From Streptomyces sp. NRRL S-350 (lineage in GTDB: Bacteria; Actinomycetota; Actinomycetes; Streptomycetales; Streptomycetaceae): a DNA stretch of 62,743 nt. Every line of letters begins with the position of its first letter. Position 1 is the first letter of the stretch. The DNA lies in the NCBI RefSeq assembly GCF_000719705.1, contig NZ_JOHO01000041.1, forward strand, positions 1 through 62,743, read 5' to 3'. A model generated the notes under the pieces. It was not told where the DNA came from. It ran no database searches and saw nothing but the letters and a program-made list of their open reading frames with translations. Of the stretch, positions 44,801 to 52,764 are shown piece by piece. The position numbers were made by a program, and so were the translations under genes.

Positions 44801-45435
44801 ACTCTCTCTCCGTACTGCGGGACGACCGGGTGATCGCGGTGGTCCGCGCGCCGCGGATCCCGGACGCCTCCGCGCTGTGCGCGGCACTCGCCGCAGGAGG
44901 CATCCGACTGACCGAATTCACCTACACCACGCCGGAGGTGACGGAGCATCTGCGACGGGCGTCGCAGGCCGGGTGGCGGGTCGGAGTCGGTACCGTGTTG
45001 ACCGCCGAACAGGCCGAGCAGGGCGTCGCGGCGGGCGCGTCCTTCCTGGTCACGCCCGGCTGCCGGCCCGAGGTGGCGGAAGCGGCGCAGGCCGCCGGCG
45101 TGCCGGTGGTGCTCGGGGCGCTCACCCCGACCGAGGTGGCCCGAGCGGTGGACCTCGGCGCCGCGGCCGTCAAGATCTTCCCGGCCCGGGCGTTCGGCCC
45201 CGGCTACTTCAAGGACCTGCGCGGCCCCTACCCGGACGTCCCGCTGGTGGCCTCCGGCGGGATCGACGCGGGCAACGCCGCGGAGTTCCTGGGGCAGGGC
45301 GCGATCGCGGTCTGCGCGGGGACGGACGTGGTGCCGGCGGAGGCGGTCGCGGCGGGGGACTGGGCGGAGATCACCCGGCGGGCCCGGAAGTTCACGGACG
45401 CGTGCGAGGCGTGCGAGGCGTGCGAGGCGTCGTAG
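44797..45435 (+). CDS. KDPG/KHG aldolase
   Basis: A 212-residue class I aldolase. The Schiff-base lysine is K126 in A-A-V-K-I-F-P-A and the catalytic glutamate is E40 in L-T-E-F. The usual product is pyruvate plus glyceraldehyde-3-phosphate from 2-keto-3-deoxy-6-phosphogluconate; some members act on 4-hydroxy-2-oxoglutarate. The ATG overlaps the D-aminoacylase stop (ATGA). The C-terminal end A-C-E-A-C-E-A-C-E-A-S comes from a 9-bp DNA repeat. It completes the forward arm of the cluster and fits with the KDG-type kinase on the reverse arm. Confidence 0.92.
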   Translation: MNSLSVLRDDRVIAVVRAPRIPDASALCAALAAGGIRLTEFTYTTPEVTEHLRRASQAGWRVGVGTVLTAEQAEQGVAAGASFLVTPGCRPEVAEAAQAAGVPVVLGALTPTEVARAVDLGAAAVKIFPARAFGPGYFKDLRGPYPDVPLVASGGIDAGNAAEFLGQGAIAVCAGTDVVPAEAVAAGDWAEITRRARKFTDACEACEACEAS

Positions 45436-45444
45436 GCGCCTGCG

Positions 45445-45545
45445 TTCGCCCGGCGGCCGCATTCGCCCGGCGGCCGCGTTCGCCCGGCGGCCGCGTTCGC
45501 CCGGCGGCCGCGTTCGACCGGCGCCTGCGGTCGACCGGCGCCGGA
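45445..45545. repeat. 17-bp tandem repeat after the aldolase gene
   Basis: Four copies of TTCGCCCGGCGGCCGCG at exact 17-base steps (45445, 45462, 45479, 45496) are followed by two degenerate copies. It starts ten bases after the KDPG aldolase stop, which itself ends in a 9-bp repeat. Confidence 0.9.
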
Positions 45546-45676
45546 GCGAGGCGGGCTGTCGGAGCGGCCGGGATTGGACGAGAATCGGTGGCACCCGGCT
45601 CGGCCTCGGCCGAATCCGGCCGGCTCAGCCCCGCCCGGTGCACTCCGGGCCCCGGACCCGGTAGGAGGACCCGCCC

Positions 45677-47257
45677 ATGACCTCGACCCGCCCCGGCCCC
45701 GACTGGCTCGCCGATGCCGTCCTCTACCAGATCTACCCGCAGACCTTCGCCGACTCGGACGGCGACGGCATCGGAGACTTCGCCGGCATCGCGGCGCACC
45801 TCGACCACCTCGCCTGGCTCGGCATCGACACGGTCTGGCTCAACCCGTGCTTCGCCTCGCCGTTCCGCGACGCCGGGTACGACGTCAGCGACTACTTCAC
45901 GCCCGCCCCGCGCTACGGCCGCACCGAGGACCTGGTGGCGCTGGTCGAGGCCGCCCGCCGCAAGGGCGTCCGGATCCTGCTGGACCTGGTGGCCGGCCAC
46001 ACCTCGGACCGCCACCCCTGGTTCCTGGCCGCCGCCGAGGACCCGTCCGACCACCGCTACATCTGGGCCGACCGCCGGGTGGACGGCTTCGTCGCCTCGC
46101 CGGGCAGCCGCCCGGGCTGGTACCGGCCGAACTTCTTCGACTGCCAGCCGGCGCTCAACTTCGGCTACGCCCGCAGCAGTTCCGACGAACCCTGGCGCCA
46201 GCCGGTGGATGCCGAGGGGCCGCGCGCCAATCGGGCGGCGCTGCGCGACATCATGGCGCACTGGCTCGGCCTCGGCGTCTCCGGCTTCCGGGTGGACATG
46301 GCGTACTCCCTGGTCAAGGACGACCCGGGCAAGGTCGAGACCGCCAAGCTCTGGACCGAACTGCGCGACTGGCTGGACGGCAGCCACCCCGAGGCCGTCC
46401 TGCTCGCCGAGTGGGGCGACCCGGCCGCCGCCGTCGCGGCCGGTTTCCACGCGGACTTCTTCCTGCACTTCGGCGGCGAGGACCACGGACTGCCGCTGCG
46501 GTCGCTGTGGCAGAACAACGGCGGGACGGTGGAGGAGTTCTGGCAGCAGGAGGCCTGCTACTTCGAGGCCGAGGGCCGGGGCACCCCGGAGCCCTTCCTG
46601 GACGCCTGGCGCTCCGCCGCCCAACTCACCGAGGACAGCGGGCACATCGTGCTGCCCACCGCCAACCACGACTTCTCGCGGCTGGCCGCCGGCCCGCGCA
46701 CGGCCGGGCAACTCGCCCCCGCGTTCGCCTTCCTGCTCACCTGGCCGACCCTCCCGGCGGTCTACTACGGCGACGAGATCGGCATGCGCTACCTGCCCGG
46801 CCTGCCGGACACGGAGGGCAGCGTACTCGGGCCCCGGTTCAACCGGGCGGGCTCGCGCACACCGATGCAGTGGACGCCCGGCCCGTCGGCGGGCTTCTCC
46901 ACCGCCCCGCCCGAGCGGCTGTACCTGCCGGTGGACCCGGACCCGCACCGCCCGGACGTGCTCTCCCAGCGGGCCGACCCGACCTCGCTGCTGCACACCG
47001 TGCGGCGGCTGATCGCCCTGCGCCGTGCGCACCGGGGTCTGGGCTCCGGCGGCGCGGTGGAGGTCCGGCACGCCGGGTATCCGCTGGTGTACACCCGGGC
47101 CGGGCGGTACCTGGTGGCGGTCAACCCGCGCCGGGAGCCGGCGGCCGTACGCCTGGAGCCCGGGGGTGTCCGGCCGCTGGAGGTGCAGGGCGTGCGGGTG
47201 GCGGACGGGGAGCTGCGGGCCGACGGGTTCGGGTACGGGGTGTTCGAGCTGGTGTGA
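45677..47257 (+). CDS. GH13 alpha-glucosidase family enzyme
   Basis: A 526-residue cytoplasmic (no signal peptide) glycoside hydrolase with the GH13 barrel. Conserved regions are A-V-L-Y-Q-I-Y-P-Q-T-F-A-D at the start, G-F-R-V-D-M-A with the nucleophile D207, L-L-A-E-W-G-D with the acid E245 and T-A-N-H-D-F with D332. A small beta C-domain ends the protein. It resembles alpha-glucosidases and trehalose-forming or hydrolysing GH13 members that act on short maltose-type substrates; the exact reaction is not certain. GTAGGAGG lies about 8 bases before the ATG. The gene is not clearly part of the D-glucosaminate-type cluster. A 30-bp repeat begins within its last codons. Confidence 0.87.
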   Translation: MTSTRPGPDWLADAVLYQIYPQTFADSDGDGIGDFAGIAAHLDHLAWLGIDTVWLNPCFASPFRDAGYDVSDYFTPAPRYGRTEDLVALVEAARRKGVRILLDLVAGHTSDRHPWFLAAAEDPSDHRYIWADRRVDGFVASPGSRPGWYRPNFFDCQPALNFGYARSSSDEPWRQPVDAEGPRANRAALRDIMAHWLGLGVSGFRVDMAYSLVKDDPGKVETAKLWTELRDWLDGSHPEAVLLAEWGDPAAAVAAGFHADFFLHFGGEDHGLPLRSLWQNNGGTVEEFWQQEACYFEAEGRGTPEPFLDAWRSAAQLTEDSGHIVLPTANHDFSRLAAGPRTAGQLAPAFAFLLTWPTLPAVYYGDEIGMRYLPGLPDTEGSVLGPRFNRAGSRTPMQWTPGPSAGFSTAPPERLYLPVDPDPHRPDVLSQRADPTSLLHTVRRLIALRRAHRGLGSGGAVEVRHAGYPLVYTRAGRYLVAVNPRREPAAVRLEPGGVRPLEVQGVRVADGELRADGFGYGVFELV

Positions 47258-47390
47258 GCGCGGGTCACGGCGTGTTCGTGCCGGCGTGAACGCGGCTCGG
47301 GGTGTTCATGCTGGTGTGAACACGGCCCGGGGTGTTCGTGCCGGTGCGGGCGCGGTCCTCGGGTGTTCGGGCCGGTGTGAGGCGGGAGAT
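47240..47390. repeat. 30-bp tandem repeat starting in the last codons of the GH13 gene
   Basis: Five imperfect copies of about 30-32 bases begin with GTGTTC at 47240, 47272, 47302, 47332 and 47363. The first copy includes the end and stop codon of the GH13 gene (encoding G-V-F-E-L-V). Confidence 0.85.
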
Positions 47391-47441
47391 GGCGGCGGGC
47401 CGGGGAACCGGCTTCCGCCCACGGCCAGATAGTTGTAAACT

Positions 47442-47500
47442 CCATCCATAGATGGTTGCATTTGCCACCTTGATTGGTTGTATTTGACACCTTCTTGATT
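47442..47500 (+). promoter_or_regulatory. AT-rich region with inverted repeat and 22-bp tandem direct repeat
   Basis: CCATCCATAGATGG (47442-47455) is a dyad. Two adjacent direct copies beginning GGTTG(C/T)ATTTG(C/A)CACCTT follow at 47454-47475 and 47476-47500, the second with a 3-base insertion. The block is unusually AT-rich for this genome and lies 34 bases before the ABC-2-like gene. It is a likely promoter and regulator site. Confidence 0.5.
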
Positions 47501-47533
47501 GAACGCGACACCACGGAGGACGGTACGAACACC

Positions 47534-48586
47534 ATGAGCACACCCCAGAACCCCGCCGCAGCGCCCGCCCTGGGGCACTCGCTCAAGCACCTCGCCGTCC
47601 ACCTGATCACCCCGCTGCTGATGTGCCTCGGCATGGCGCTCGCCTACCAGAGCGCCTTCCACCAGCCCGAGCCGCACCACCTCAAGGTCGCCGTCGTCGG
47701 CACCTCCCCGCAGGCGCACGGGCTGGCACAGGCCATCCAGGACAAGGCCGGTGACGCGCTCGACGTCCGCACCGTCGACGACCGTGCCGCCGCCGAGCAC
47801 CAGCTGCGCGACCGCGACCTGATCGGCGCCTTCGTCCCGGACGCCAGGAGCCCCGAACTGCTCGTGGCCAAGGGGAACTCCGACACCTCGGTGGTGGCCG
47901 CCACGGCGGTGTTCACCACCGTCACCGACAAGCAGGGCGTGCCCCTGCACGTCACCGACCTGACCACCCCCGCCAAGGGCGACCCGACCGGCCAGGGCCT
48001 CTTCTTCCTCCTGGTCGCGCTGAGCATCGGGTCCTACGCGAGCGTGGCGGTGATCGGCGCCGCCGGAGCCGCCCTGGGCATGAAGGTCCGGGCGCTGGTC
48101 GGGGTGGTGGTCTCGCTGGTGGTGAGCGTCATCGGGATCGTCACCGCCGGGCCCGTGTTCCACGTCGTCGACCACGACCGCGCGGCGGTCTGGGCCCTCG
48201 GCTGGCTCTACTCCGCGGGAATCGTGCTGATCGGCATCGGCCTGCACAGCTTCCTGAAGAAGTGGACCACGCTGACGATGATGGTCCTGTTCGTGATGCT
48301 CAACTTCACCTCCTCCGGCGGCATCTACCGGCCCGAGCTGCAGAACGGCTTCTTCGGCGGCCTGCACGGCTTCTGGACCGGCGCGGGCTTCCAGGAGGGC
48401 GCGCGCAGCATCCTGTACTTCGACGGCGGCGCGGGCCTCGGCGGGCACGTGCTGACCCTGTTGGTCTGGCTGCTGCTCGGTGGGGTGGCCCTGGTCGCCG
48501 CGGCGAGGTACGAGGGCCGGGGGCGCCGTTCGGTGGAGACGCCGGCGGAGGCCGAGGAGGAGATGGAGGAGGCGGTCGGCGTCTGA
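47534..48586 (+). CDS. ABC-2/YhgE-like membrane protein
   Basis: A 350-residue protein. A membrane segment at about residues 20-42 is followed by an extracytoplasmic domain of about 110 residues (H-L-K-V-A-V-V-G-T-S-P-Q-A). Five or so membrane segments then run from about 145 to 330, and the end is acidic. This matches the ABC-2 permease, YhgE/Pip or DUF3533-type layout. No ATPase partner adjoins it. ATG at 47534 is chosen because GGAGGA lies upstream (spacing long, 13 bases). Upstream sits an AT-rich region with dyad and direct repeats, hinting at regulation. The function is unknown. Confidence 0.75.
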   Translation: MSTPQNPAAAPALGHSLKHLAVHLITPLLMCLGMALAYQSAFHQPEPHHLKVAVVGTSPQAHGLAQAIQDKAGDALDVRTVDDRAAAEHQLRDRDLIGAFVPDARSPELLVAKGNSDTSVVAATAVFTTVTDKQGVPLHVTDLTTPAKGDPTGQGLFFLLVALSIGSYASVAVIGAAGAALGMKVRALVGVVVSLVVSVIGIVTAGPVFHVVDHDRAAVWALGWLYSAGIVLIGIGLHSFLKKWTTLTMMVLFVMLNFTSSGGIYRPELQNGFFGGLHGFWTGAGFQEGARSILYFDGGAGLGGHVLTLLVWLLLGGVALVAAARYEGRGRRSVETPAEAEEEMEEAVGV

Positions 48587-48774
48587 CCGCCCGCTCGGAA
48601 GGCTTCACCCGGTGCCAGGGGCATCGGCCCCGGGTGAGGATTGACGGCCCGCGCCCGGCCCTGGACAAGCCGGACGCGGGCCGGAACGCGCAGGTGGAGG
48701 GATCCTGCTGGTCTCCTCCCGCGCAGGCGCCGACTCCAGGTTGTGGCGGGCCGGAGCGACGCCGATGCGCTGAT

Positions 48775-48822
48775 GCGCTGTTGTGCCGGTGCGCTGTTGT
48801 GCCGGTGCGCTGATGTGCCGAT
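48775..48822. repeat. 16-bp tandem repeat
   Basis: Three copies of GCGCTGTTGTGCCGGT or a close variant run at exact 16-base steps between the ABC-2-like gene and the FhuF-like gene. No gene is supported in the flanking 282-base gap. Confidence 0.8.
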
Positions 48823-48868
48823 GCGCCGATCCGGTGGTCGAGCGGGCGGCGACGCCGTCGGGGGTGGT

Positions 48869-49684
48869 CTAGCCGTTCCGCTTTGCCCGGGTGGGCGGTT
48901 CGGTGAAGCAGCAGTCCCCGCAGAGTCCGGCATTCGGGCCGATTCGGTAGTAGAGGCAGCAGCTGCTCCGCCGGAAGGCCGTACCGCGCGGGCCGACGCG
49001 CAGCGCGCCGGCCCCGGCCAGCGGCGGGCGGCCCAGCAGCTCGGCGACCAACGCCCGTGCGGTGTGGGGCGCGTGGGCGTCCAGCACCCGCAGCGTGCCG
49101 GCCAGGGCGGAGGCGGCGTTGCCGAGCAGCAGGCGCGGGGAGAGTGGGGCGGCGGCGCGGACGGCCGCCGCCAGTGGATCCAACTGGCGCAGCAGCACGG
49201 CCTCGTGGAGCTGCTCCACGAGAGAAGCGGGGCGGGGGGCGATGCCGGCGCCGGCGCCGGGGTGGAGGCCGGTCGTGGGCGGGACCGGCTCCGGTGGCGC
49301 CCACAGGTCGATCGGGCCCTGGTCCGGGATGCGCACCCAGGCGCGTTCCAGCGTCGGCACCACCCCCAGCAGGACGGCTGAGCCGAGGCCCACGGACCAG
49401 AAGCGGGCTGCCAGCCCCAGGTGCAGGATCGAGGCGGCCACCCGGAGTTCGGTGGTGCCGAGCCGCTGCGCCACCACCCGCAGTCGCGCGGCCAGGGGCG
49501 CGTCCGGCCCAGTGTCGAAGAGCTCGGGCAGCGGCCGGAAGCCGGCGGGCGGGGCTGCCTCCGGGGAGGTGTCCAGCGCGAAGTACGGGCCGATCGCGGT
49601 GAGTCGGCCGTAGTCGGGCGGGTGCGGACCGGGTGCGGAGAGCGGGTCGGGCGCAGGCTCCGGCCGGTCGGGCGCGGGGTTCAA
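48869..49684 (-). CDS. FhuF-like (2Fe-2S)-binding protein
   Basis: A protein of about 271 residues related to ferric siderophore reductases. The C-terminal motif S-C-C-L-Y-Y-R-I-G-P-N-A-G-L-C-G-D-C-C-F holds the FhuF-type cysteines (C-C-x10-C-x2-C) that bind a 2Fe-2S cluster. The rest is Leu/Ala/Pro-rich. Such proteins release iron from siderophores in the cytoplasm. No siderophore transport gene or iron box was seen beside it. TTG at 49684 preceded by GGGGAGGG is the most likely start; the upstream reading frame is not supported by codon pattern. Confidence 0.75.
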   Translation of the reverse strand: MNPAPDRPEPAPDPLSAPGPHPPDYGRLTAIGPYFALDTSPEAAPPAGFRPLPELFDTGPDAPLAARLRVVAQRLGTTELRVAASILHLGLAARFWSVGLGSAVLLGVVPTLERAWVRIPDQGPIDLWAPPEPVPPTTGLHPGAGAGIAPRPASLVEQLHEAVLLRQLDPLAAAVRAAAPLSPRLLLGNAASALAGTLRVLDAHAPHTARALVAELLGRPPLAGAGALRVGPRGTAFRRSSCCLYYRIGPNAGLCGDCCFTEPPTRAKRNG

Positions 49685-49847
49685 CGGCCCTCCCCGGTGA
49701 GGCCGTTGGACCCCGCGCCTGGCTCGGACGGCCCCGGTGCGGTCGGGCGGTCGGGCGACATCGGGCCTCCAGGGTTGTCCGGGTGTACGGGTCGGCGGCG
49801 GCGCGCGGCCCGCCCGGCGACCCCGGAAAACCCTGGTCAGGCGGACG

Positions 49848-50465
49848 TCAGCCGCGCACGGTGAAGTCGCCACCGGTGGTGCGGATGAACGGTACCGCGC
49901 CCTGGCAGTCCGCCACCGGCTGCCCCAGCGCGCCCCAGACCCAGCCGATCCGGTCCCCGTGCCGACCGTCGTCCTCCACCGAGAGGGAGACCTTCTGTCC
50001 GGTCATCTCCAGGCCGGGGAACCAGGACGCCTCGCCCTTGGTGATCACGCCGGTGGCGATCGCCTCCCGGCCGCCGACGCCCAGGCAGGTGACGTCGCCC
50101 TCGAAGTCGGCGACCAGCCGGCCGTCGGTGTGGACGTGCCGGACGTGGAAGTGGCCGTGGGTGCCACCCGGGTCGAGGTTGCCGGTGGCCCGGGCGTCCA
50201 GCGTGATCCGGACCGGGTCGCCCGCGAAGTCCCGGAACGCGGAGGTGAGGACGGTGTCACCGCTGCCGTGCACGCTCACCGCCCCGCTCCGCTCCGCCGC
50301 CGCGGCCGGTTCCCCCGGGGTGGTCGGCGCCGAGGTGGCGAGTGCGGTGGCGAGCGCCGCGGCGGGAGGAGTCGCGGGGGCAGGGGCGGGTGCGGCCATG
50401 GCGGGTGCGGTCGTCGCGGCGAGCAGGAGCAGGGAGGCTGCGATGGTGGCGAGCCGGCGGTTCAT
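49848..50465 (-). CDS. Secreted protein of unknown function
   Basis: A 205-residue protein with a signal peptide (M-N-R-R-L-A-T-I-A-A-S-L-L-L-L-A-A-T-T, cleavage after A-M-A), an Ala/Pro/Thr linker and a beta-rich domain of about 140 residues. The domain begins S-V-H-G-S-G-D-T-V-L-T-S-A-F and contains a histidine-rich stretch H-G-H-F-H-V-R-H-V-H and two cysteines. I do not recognise a family; a metal-binding or adhesive domain is possible. ATG at 50465 has GGAGGA upstream. It is on the same strand as the phosphatase and PNGase A-like genes. Confidence 0.75.
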   Translation of the reverse strand: MNRRLATIAASLLLLAATTAPAMAAPAPAPATPPAAALATALATSAPTTPGEPAAAAERSGAVSVHGSGDTVLTSAFRDFAGDPVRITLDARATGNLDPGGTHGHFHVRHVHTDGRLVADFEGDVTCLGVGGREAIATGVITKGEASWFPGLEMTGQKVSLSVEDDGRHGDRIGWVWGALGQPVADCQGAVPFIRTTGGDFTVRG

Positions 50466-50652
50466 GGCGGGTTCGTCCTCCTTCGGGGGCGGTGGTTCCG
50501 ACGGCAATGAGTCTGCTGCCGGCCGCCCGCGCGGACCTCCCGCTGGGGCGGGGAGTTCACGGCAGTCGGTTCCCCCCGGAGGAGGAGGGCCGCCTCCCCC
50601 GGGAGAGCCGCCCGCCGGGCCCGCAGACCGGCCGGGCGGGACGAGCGCCGGC

Positions 50653-52245
50653 TCAGCGGCCCCGGCCGCCGCCGCGAGCGCCTCGGGGGCGCGTCAGGGT
50701 GAAGCGGTCGACGGGGACGAGGTCGCCGTACGGTCCGCTGACCGAGTAGTAGGTCACGTCGATGGTGGTCTGCCCGCCGCGCTCGCCCGGGTTGACGTCG
50801 AAGGACGCGAAGCCGTACGGGTGGTCGGCGTCGCGGAACGCCGACCAGGGGGCGTCCTCGATCACGTACACCGGCGGGCGCTTGCCGGTGGCCGGGTCGA
50901 CGGCGCCGACGCCGGTGATGACCCGGGCCTTCGGCGGGTCGAAGAAGAGCTGGTTGGACGGGGCGGAAGTGCCGCCGCCGCCGATCACCAGGTGGACGGT
51001 GCCCTTGGTGGTGTCGACGGTCCGGGTTCCGGTGGCGACCGGGATCGGGGTGCGGGTGTCGGTCTGCTGCTGGCCGCGGATCGGGTGCGAGCGCTCGTAG
51101 TGGTGCTCGTGGCCGCAGACCACCAGGTCCACGCCGTACCTGTCGAACATCGGGACCCAGGCTTCGCGGACGCCGAGGTCGGCGCCGTTGAACTTGTCGG
51201 CCGTGGAGATCACCACCTGGTGCATGCAGACCACGATCCAGTCGATCCCCGGATCCGCGTTCGCCGCCGCCAACTCCCGCTCCAGCCAGCGCTGCTGGGC
51301 ACCGCCGGAGTACCCGCGGACGTAGGAGTTGCCGCCGTCCTGCAGGGCCACGTCGTCGTTGTTGAGGCTGATGACGCGTACCGAGCCGGCGGTGAACGAG
51401 TACCAGAGGCCGTGCAGTTCGTCGTCCGAGCCGGAGCCCGGCAGGTCGAAGTAGGCCTGGTAGGCGCCGTAGCCGATCGGGCCGTTGCCCTTCTCGTTCT
51501 CGTGGTTGCCGGCCGCGGGCATCCACGGGCGGTGGCGGGCCGAGCGGGTGTTGTTCTCGAACCAGTCGGACCAGGTGCGGACCCGGTCGGTGGCGATGTT
51601 GGCGTAGCAGAGGTCGCCGTTGAGCAGGTGGAACAGCGGGGCGATCCGTTCGACCCCGGCGGTGGTGTCGCCGGCGGCGGGGCTGCCGAGGTTGTCGTTG
51701 ACGTACCCGTTGGCCGTCTTCCTGCCGAGGGTGGGGGTGCCCTGGTCGCCGAAGCTGGTGAAGGTGAAGGCGGCGCGGCCGCACGGCGCGGTGCGGACGG
51801 TGCCCAGCTCGGGGGTGGTGCCGTCGTGGACGGCGGCGTAGACGTAGTCCGTGTCGGGGTGCAGGCCGGTCAGCCGGGCGTGGTGCACCTGGACCTCGGT
51901 GCCGGAGGCTGCGTCCCGGTAGGTGCGGGTCGCGGCCTGGGCGCTCCGGCCGAAACCACCGTTCGAAGTCCCGTACACCACCCGCGGGTTGGCGACGGAC
52001 CGGGTGGTGTGCCAGGAGACGACCACCTCGCGCGAGGCGTCCGAGCCGAACTGGAGGTGCAGGCCGGCCACCCGTGGGGCGCCGGAGCGTCCGGGCCGCT
52101 GCCACAGCAGCGGGGAGGGCGGGGCAGCGGCGGCGGGGGTGTCCGCGAGTCCGGAGAGGGACACGGCACTGCCGAGGCCGAGACCGGAGGCGCCGGCCAG
52201 GAGTCCGCGCCGGCTGACAGGGGATCGTCCACTGGAAGCGTTCAT
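50653..52245 (-). CDS. Tat-exported purple acid phosphatase-like metallophosphoesterase
   Basis: A 530-residue protein. The Tat signal is S-R-R-G-L-L-A-G. An N-terminal fibronectin-like domain (residues about 60-150) precedes a metallophosphoesterase domain with G-D-Q-G, G-D-L-C-Y-A, G-N-H-E and the final G-H-E-H-H-Y-E-R, all typical of purple acid phosphatases. It should hydrolyse phosphate esters outside the cell, presumably to scavenge phosphate. No Pho box was recognised. ATG at 52245 is chosen because the Tat signal follows it directly. The longer frame has no such start. Confidence 0.9.
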   Translation of the reverse strand: MNASSGRSPVSRRGLLAGASGLGLGSAVSLSGLADTPAAAAPPSPLLWQRPGRSGAPRVAGLHLQFGSDASREVVVSWHTTRSVANPRVVYGTSNGGFGRSAQAATRTYRDAASGTEVQVHHARLTGLHPDTDYVYAAVHDGTTPELGTVRTAPCGRAAFTFTSFGDQGTPTLGRKTANGYVNDNLGSPAAGDTTAGVERIAPLFHLLNGDLCYANIATDRVRTWSDWFENNTRSARHRPWMPAAGNHENEKGNGPIGYGAYQAYFDLPGSGSDDELHGLWYSFTAGSVRVISLNNDDVALQDGGNSYVRGYSGGAQQRWLERELAAANADPGIDWIVVCMHQVVISTADKFNGADLGVREAWVPMFDRYGVDLVVCGHEHHYERSHPIRGQQQTDTRTPIPVATGTRTVDTTKGTVHLVIGGGGTSAPSNQLFFDPPKARVITGVGAVDPATGKRPPVYVIEDAPWSAFRDADHPYGFASFDVNPGERGGQTTIDVTYYSVSGPYGDLVPVDRFTLTRPRGARGGGRGR

Positions 52246-52764
52246 GGCGGTCAGCTCACCGTACGGAGGTGAACCGCGCCGGGGTCCCGGCGTGAACTCT
52301 CCGGTCGGCCGGACTCCTCCGCCGGGCGGCGCGTGGGGTCGGCGCGTGGCGACTGCCCGGTGTGACGAGCGTCGGACGCCGAGTGCCCGCTGGGCCGGGC
52401 TCCTCAGGAACCTGCCGCACTGAGAGGCGCCGCCGCGCGCCATTCCGGAGGGCCGGCGGACCGGCGCACAGCGCGTCCACGGAGTCGAGGGGATGCTCCG
52501 TGGACGCGCGGAACCTGCGAGGCGGGGGTGGCCTCCGGACTTTCGTCCTCCGGGCCGGTAGTTCGATCGTCGACCGAGGTAGAGAATCAGCGGCAGACCC
52601 TGATCCGTCTCGATCTGTCGCCACTGCCTCCTGCGGTCGAACTTCCTTCAGCTACCTCGCAGGTCCATTTCCCATGATGCGCCTCCCACGCCGCGTGCAC
52701 CAGGGGTGAACGGTGCGAAATCCGGACAATTTTCGCGGGTCGGGGTCGGGGTCGGGTGACCGGG
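52246..52764. other. Long intergenic region
   Basis: The 519 bases upstream of the phosphatase and downstream of the PNGase A-like gene contain the hairpin at 52471-52509. No gene with the codon bias of its neighbours was found, and no promoter could be fixed for the phosphatase. Confidence 0.5.
52471..52509. terminator. Strong hairpin in the intergenic region
   Basis: A perfect 14-bp stem (52471-52484 with 52496-52509) with an 11-base loop lies about 255 bases past the reverse-strand stop of the PNGase A-like gene and is the best candidate for its terminator. Confidence 0.6.

Noticed and set aside
38983..45435. A secondary metabolite cluster
   Set aside because: There are no PKS, NRPS, terpene or lanthipeptide genes. 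The enzymes are catabolic.
45445..45545. CRISPR array
   Set aside because: The 17-bp units are adjacent with no spacers and no cas genes are near.
45677..47257. Treating the GH13 gene as part of the D-glucosaminate-type cluster
   Set aside because: It is separated by a repeat array and its own ribosome site, and acts on alpha-glucosides, so the link is weak.
52362..52709. A forward open frame of 115 codons as a small gene
   Set aside because: It has no ribosome site or homology-like pattern, and it spans the terminator hairpin at 52471.
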